Positions 63,893-64,000 of a DNA stretch of 64,000 nucleotides are shown in pieces. The translations under genes were made by a program, and so were the position numbers. The notes under the pieces were generated by a model. That model ran no database searches. It was not told where the DNA came from and saw only the letters and a list, made by a program, of their open reading frames with translations. Source of the DNA: a virus; the IMG/VR virus record IMGVR_UViG_3300026552_000002, positions 1 through 64,000 of that record. One strand, given 5' to 3'. Positions within the stretch are counted from its first letter, which is position 1; the number at the start of each line of letters is the position of its first letter.

Positions 63893-64000
63893 CACGCCAC
63901 CGCCTCGGTCAGCGCGTCAGTGCCTTCTGCCTGGTCCGCTTCGGTCGTCTCGGGCTCGGCCGTCTCGGGCTCGGACGCCTGGGCGGCAGCTTCTGCGGTG
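63892..64000 (-). CDS. C-terminal end of an Ala/Glu/Thr-rich protein (partial)
   Basis: Only the last 35 residues are inside the window (TAEAAAQASEPETAEPETTE and EGTDALTEAVA). The acidic Pro/Thr/Glu repeats look disordered. The rest continues past the right edge. Its stop overlaps the next start (TGATG), so it is co-translated with the gene downstream. Confidence 0.5.
   Translation of the reverse strand, partial: TAEAAAQASEPETAEPETTEADQAEGTDALTEAVA

Overview
The window looks like most of a temperate tailed phage (siphovirus-like) of a high-GC actinomycete. It is either an integrated prophage or a phage contig. Both ends run off the window and no host flank or att site is visible. The evidence for an actinomycete is the high GC, a Scr1-type XRE regulator paired with a DUF397 protein, a DUF2637/SpdB-like membrane protein, and a tail gene of the DUF2961/GH172 family, which includes D-arabinan-degrading enzymes. 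The last point suggests a host with arabinogalactan in its wall (Pseudonocardiales or Mycobacteriales), but that is inference.

Layout. At 0.01-1.5 kb lies a large serine integrase on the minus strand. At 1.6-6.4 kb are small plus-strand accessory genes, a two-repeat type I-E-like CRISPR unit enclosed by terminators (3.35-3.54 kb), and the XRE/DUF397 regulator pair on the minus strand. At 6.6-11.5 kb is a tightly coupled six-gene cargo operon: PLP aminotransferase, stand-alone TSCPD domain, SAM methyltransferase, an unknown protein, a MOSC-alkyltransferase-like fusion and an ITPase. Several of these families deal with modified or N-hydroxylated nucleobases. At 11.5-13.2 kb are small plus-strand genes.

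From 44.6 kb down to 13.2 kb the minus strand carries the late operon in normal order: terminase small and large subunits, portal-MuF fusion, a glycosyltransferase-like protein, prohead protease-scaffold fusion, major capsid protein with an Ig-like insertion, head-tail connectors, major tail protein, tail chaperone pair with a frame change, tape measure, minor tail proteins (three tandem C1q-like paralogues and a Kelch-like protein), HNH protein, lysis cassette (two coiled-coil membrane proteins, papain-like peptidase, GH25-like lysin, holin), the GH172 protein and a repeat-rich fibre. Several late genes appear to start at CTG.

At 44.7-46.1 kb lies a mostly non-coding control region. It holds a tRNA-like element, a 61-bp imperfect palindrome and ten or so 14-15-bp DnaA-box-like iterons. 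At 46.1-53.8 kb is a plus-strand run of small early genes. Thirteen of their leaders share a two-hairpin element ending in a common ribosome-binding site. The run ends in a short FtsK-like motor and a possible excisionase.

From 53.9 kb to the right edge the minus strand carries replication and recombination genes: a 1476-residue primase-helicase-exonuclease-DNA polymerase fusion, a RuvC-like resolvase, a SNF2-type helicase, a Pro/Gln-rich protein that may bind single-stranded DNA, and a Cas4/RecB-like nuclease. The coding linker in the polymerase fusion contains a large perfect inverted repeat and two inverted DnaA boxes. Together the modules cover lysogeny, replication, virion assembly, wall penetration and lysis, with an added metabolic cargo of unknown purpose.
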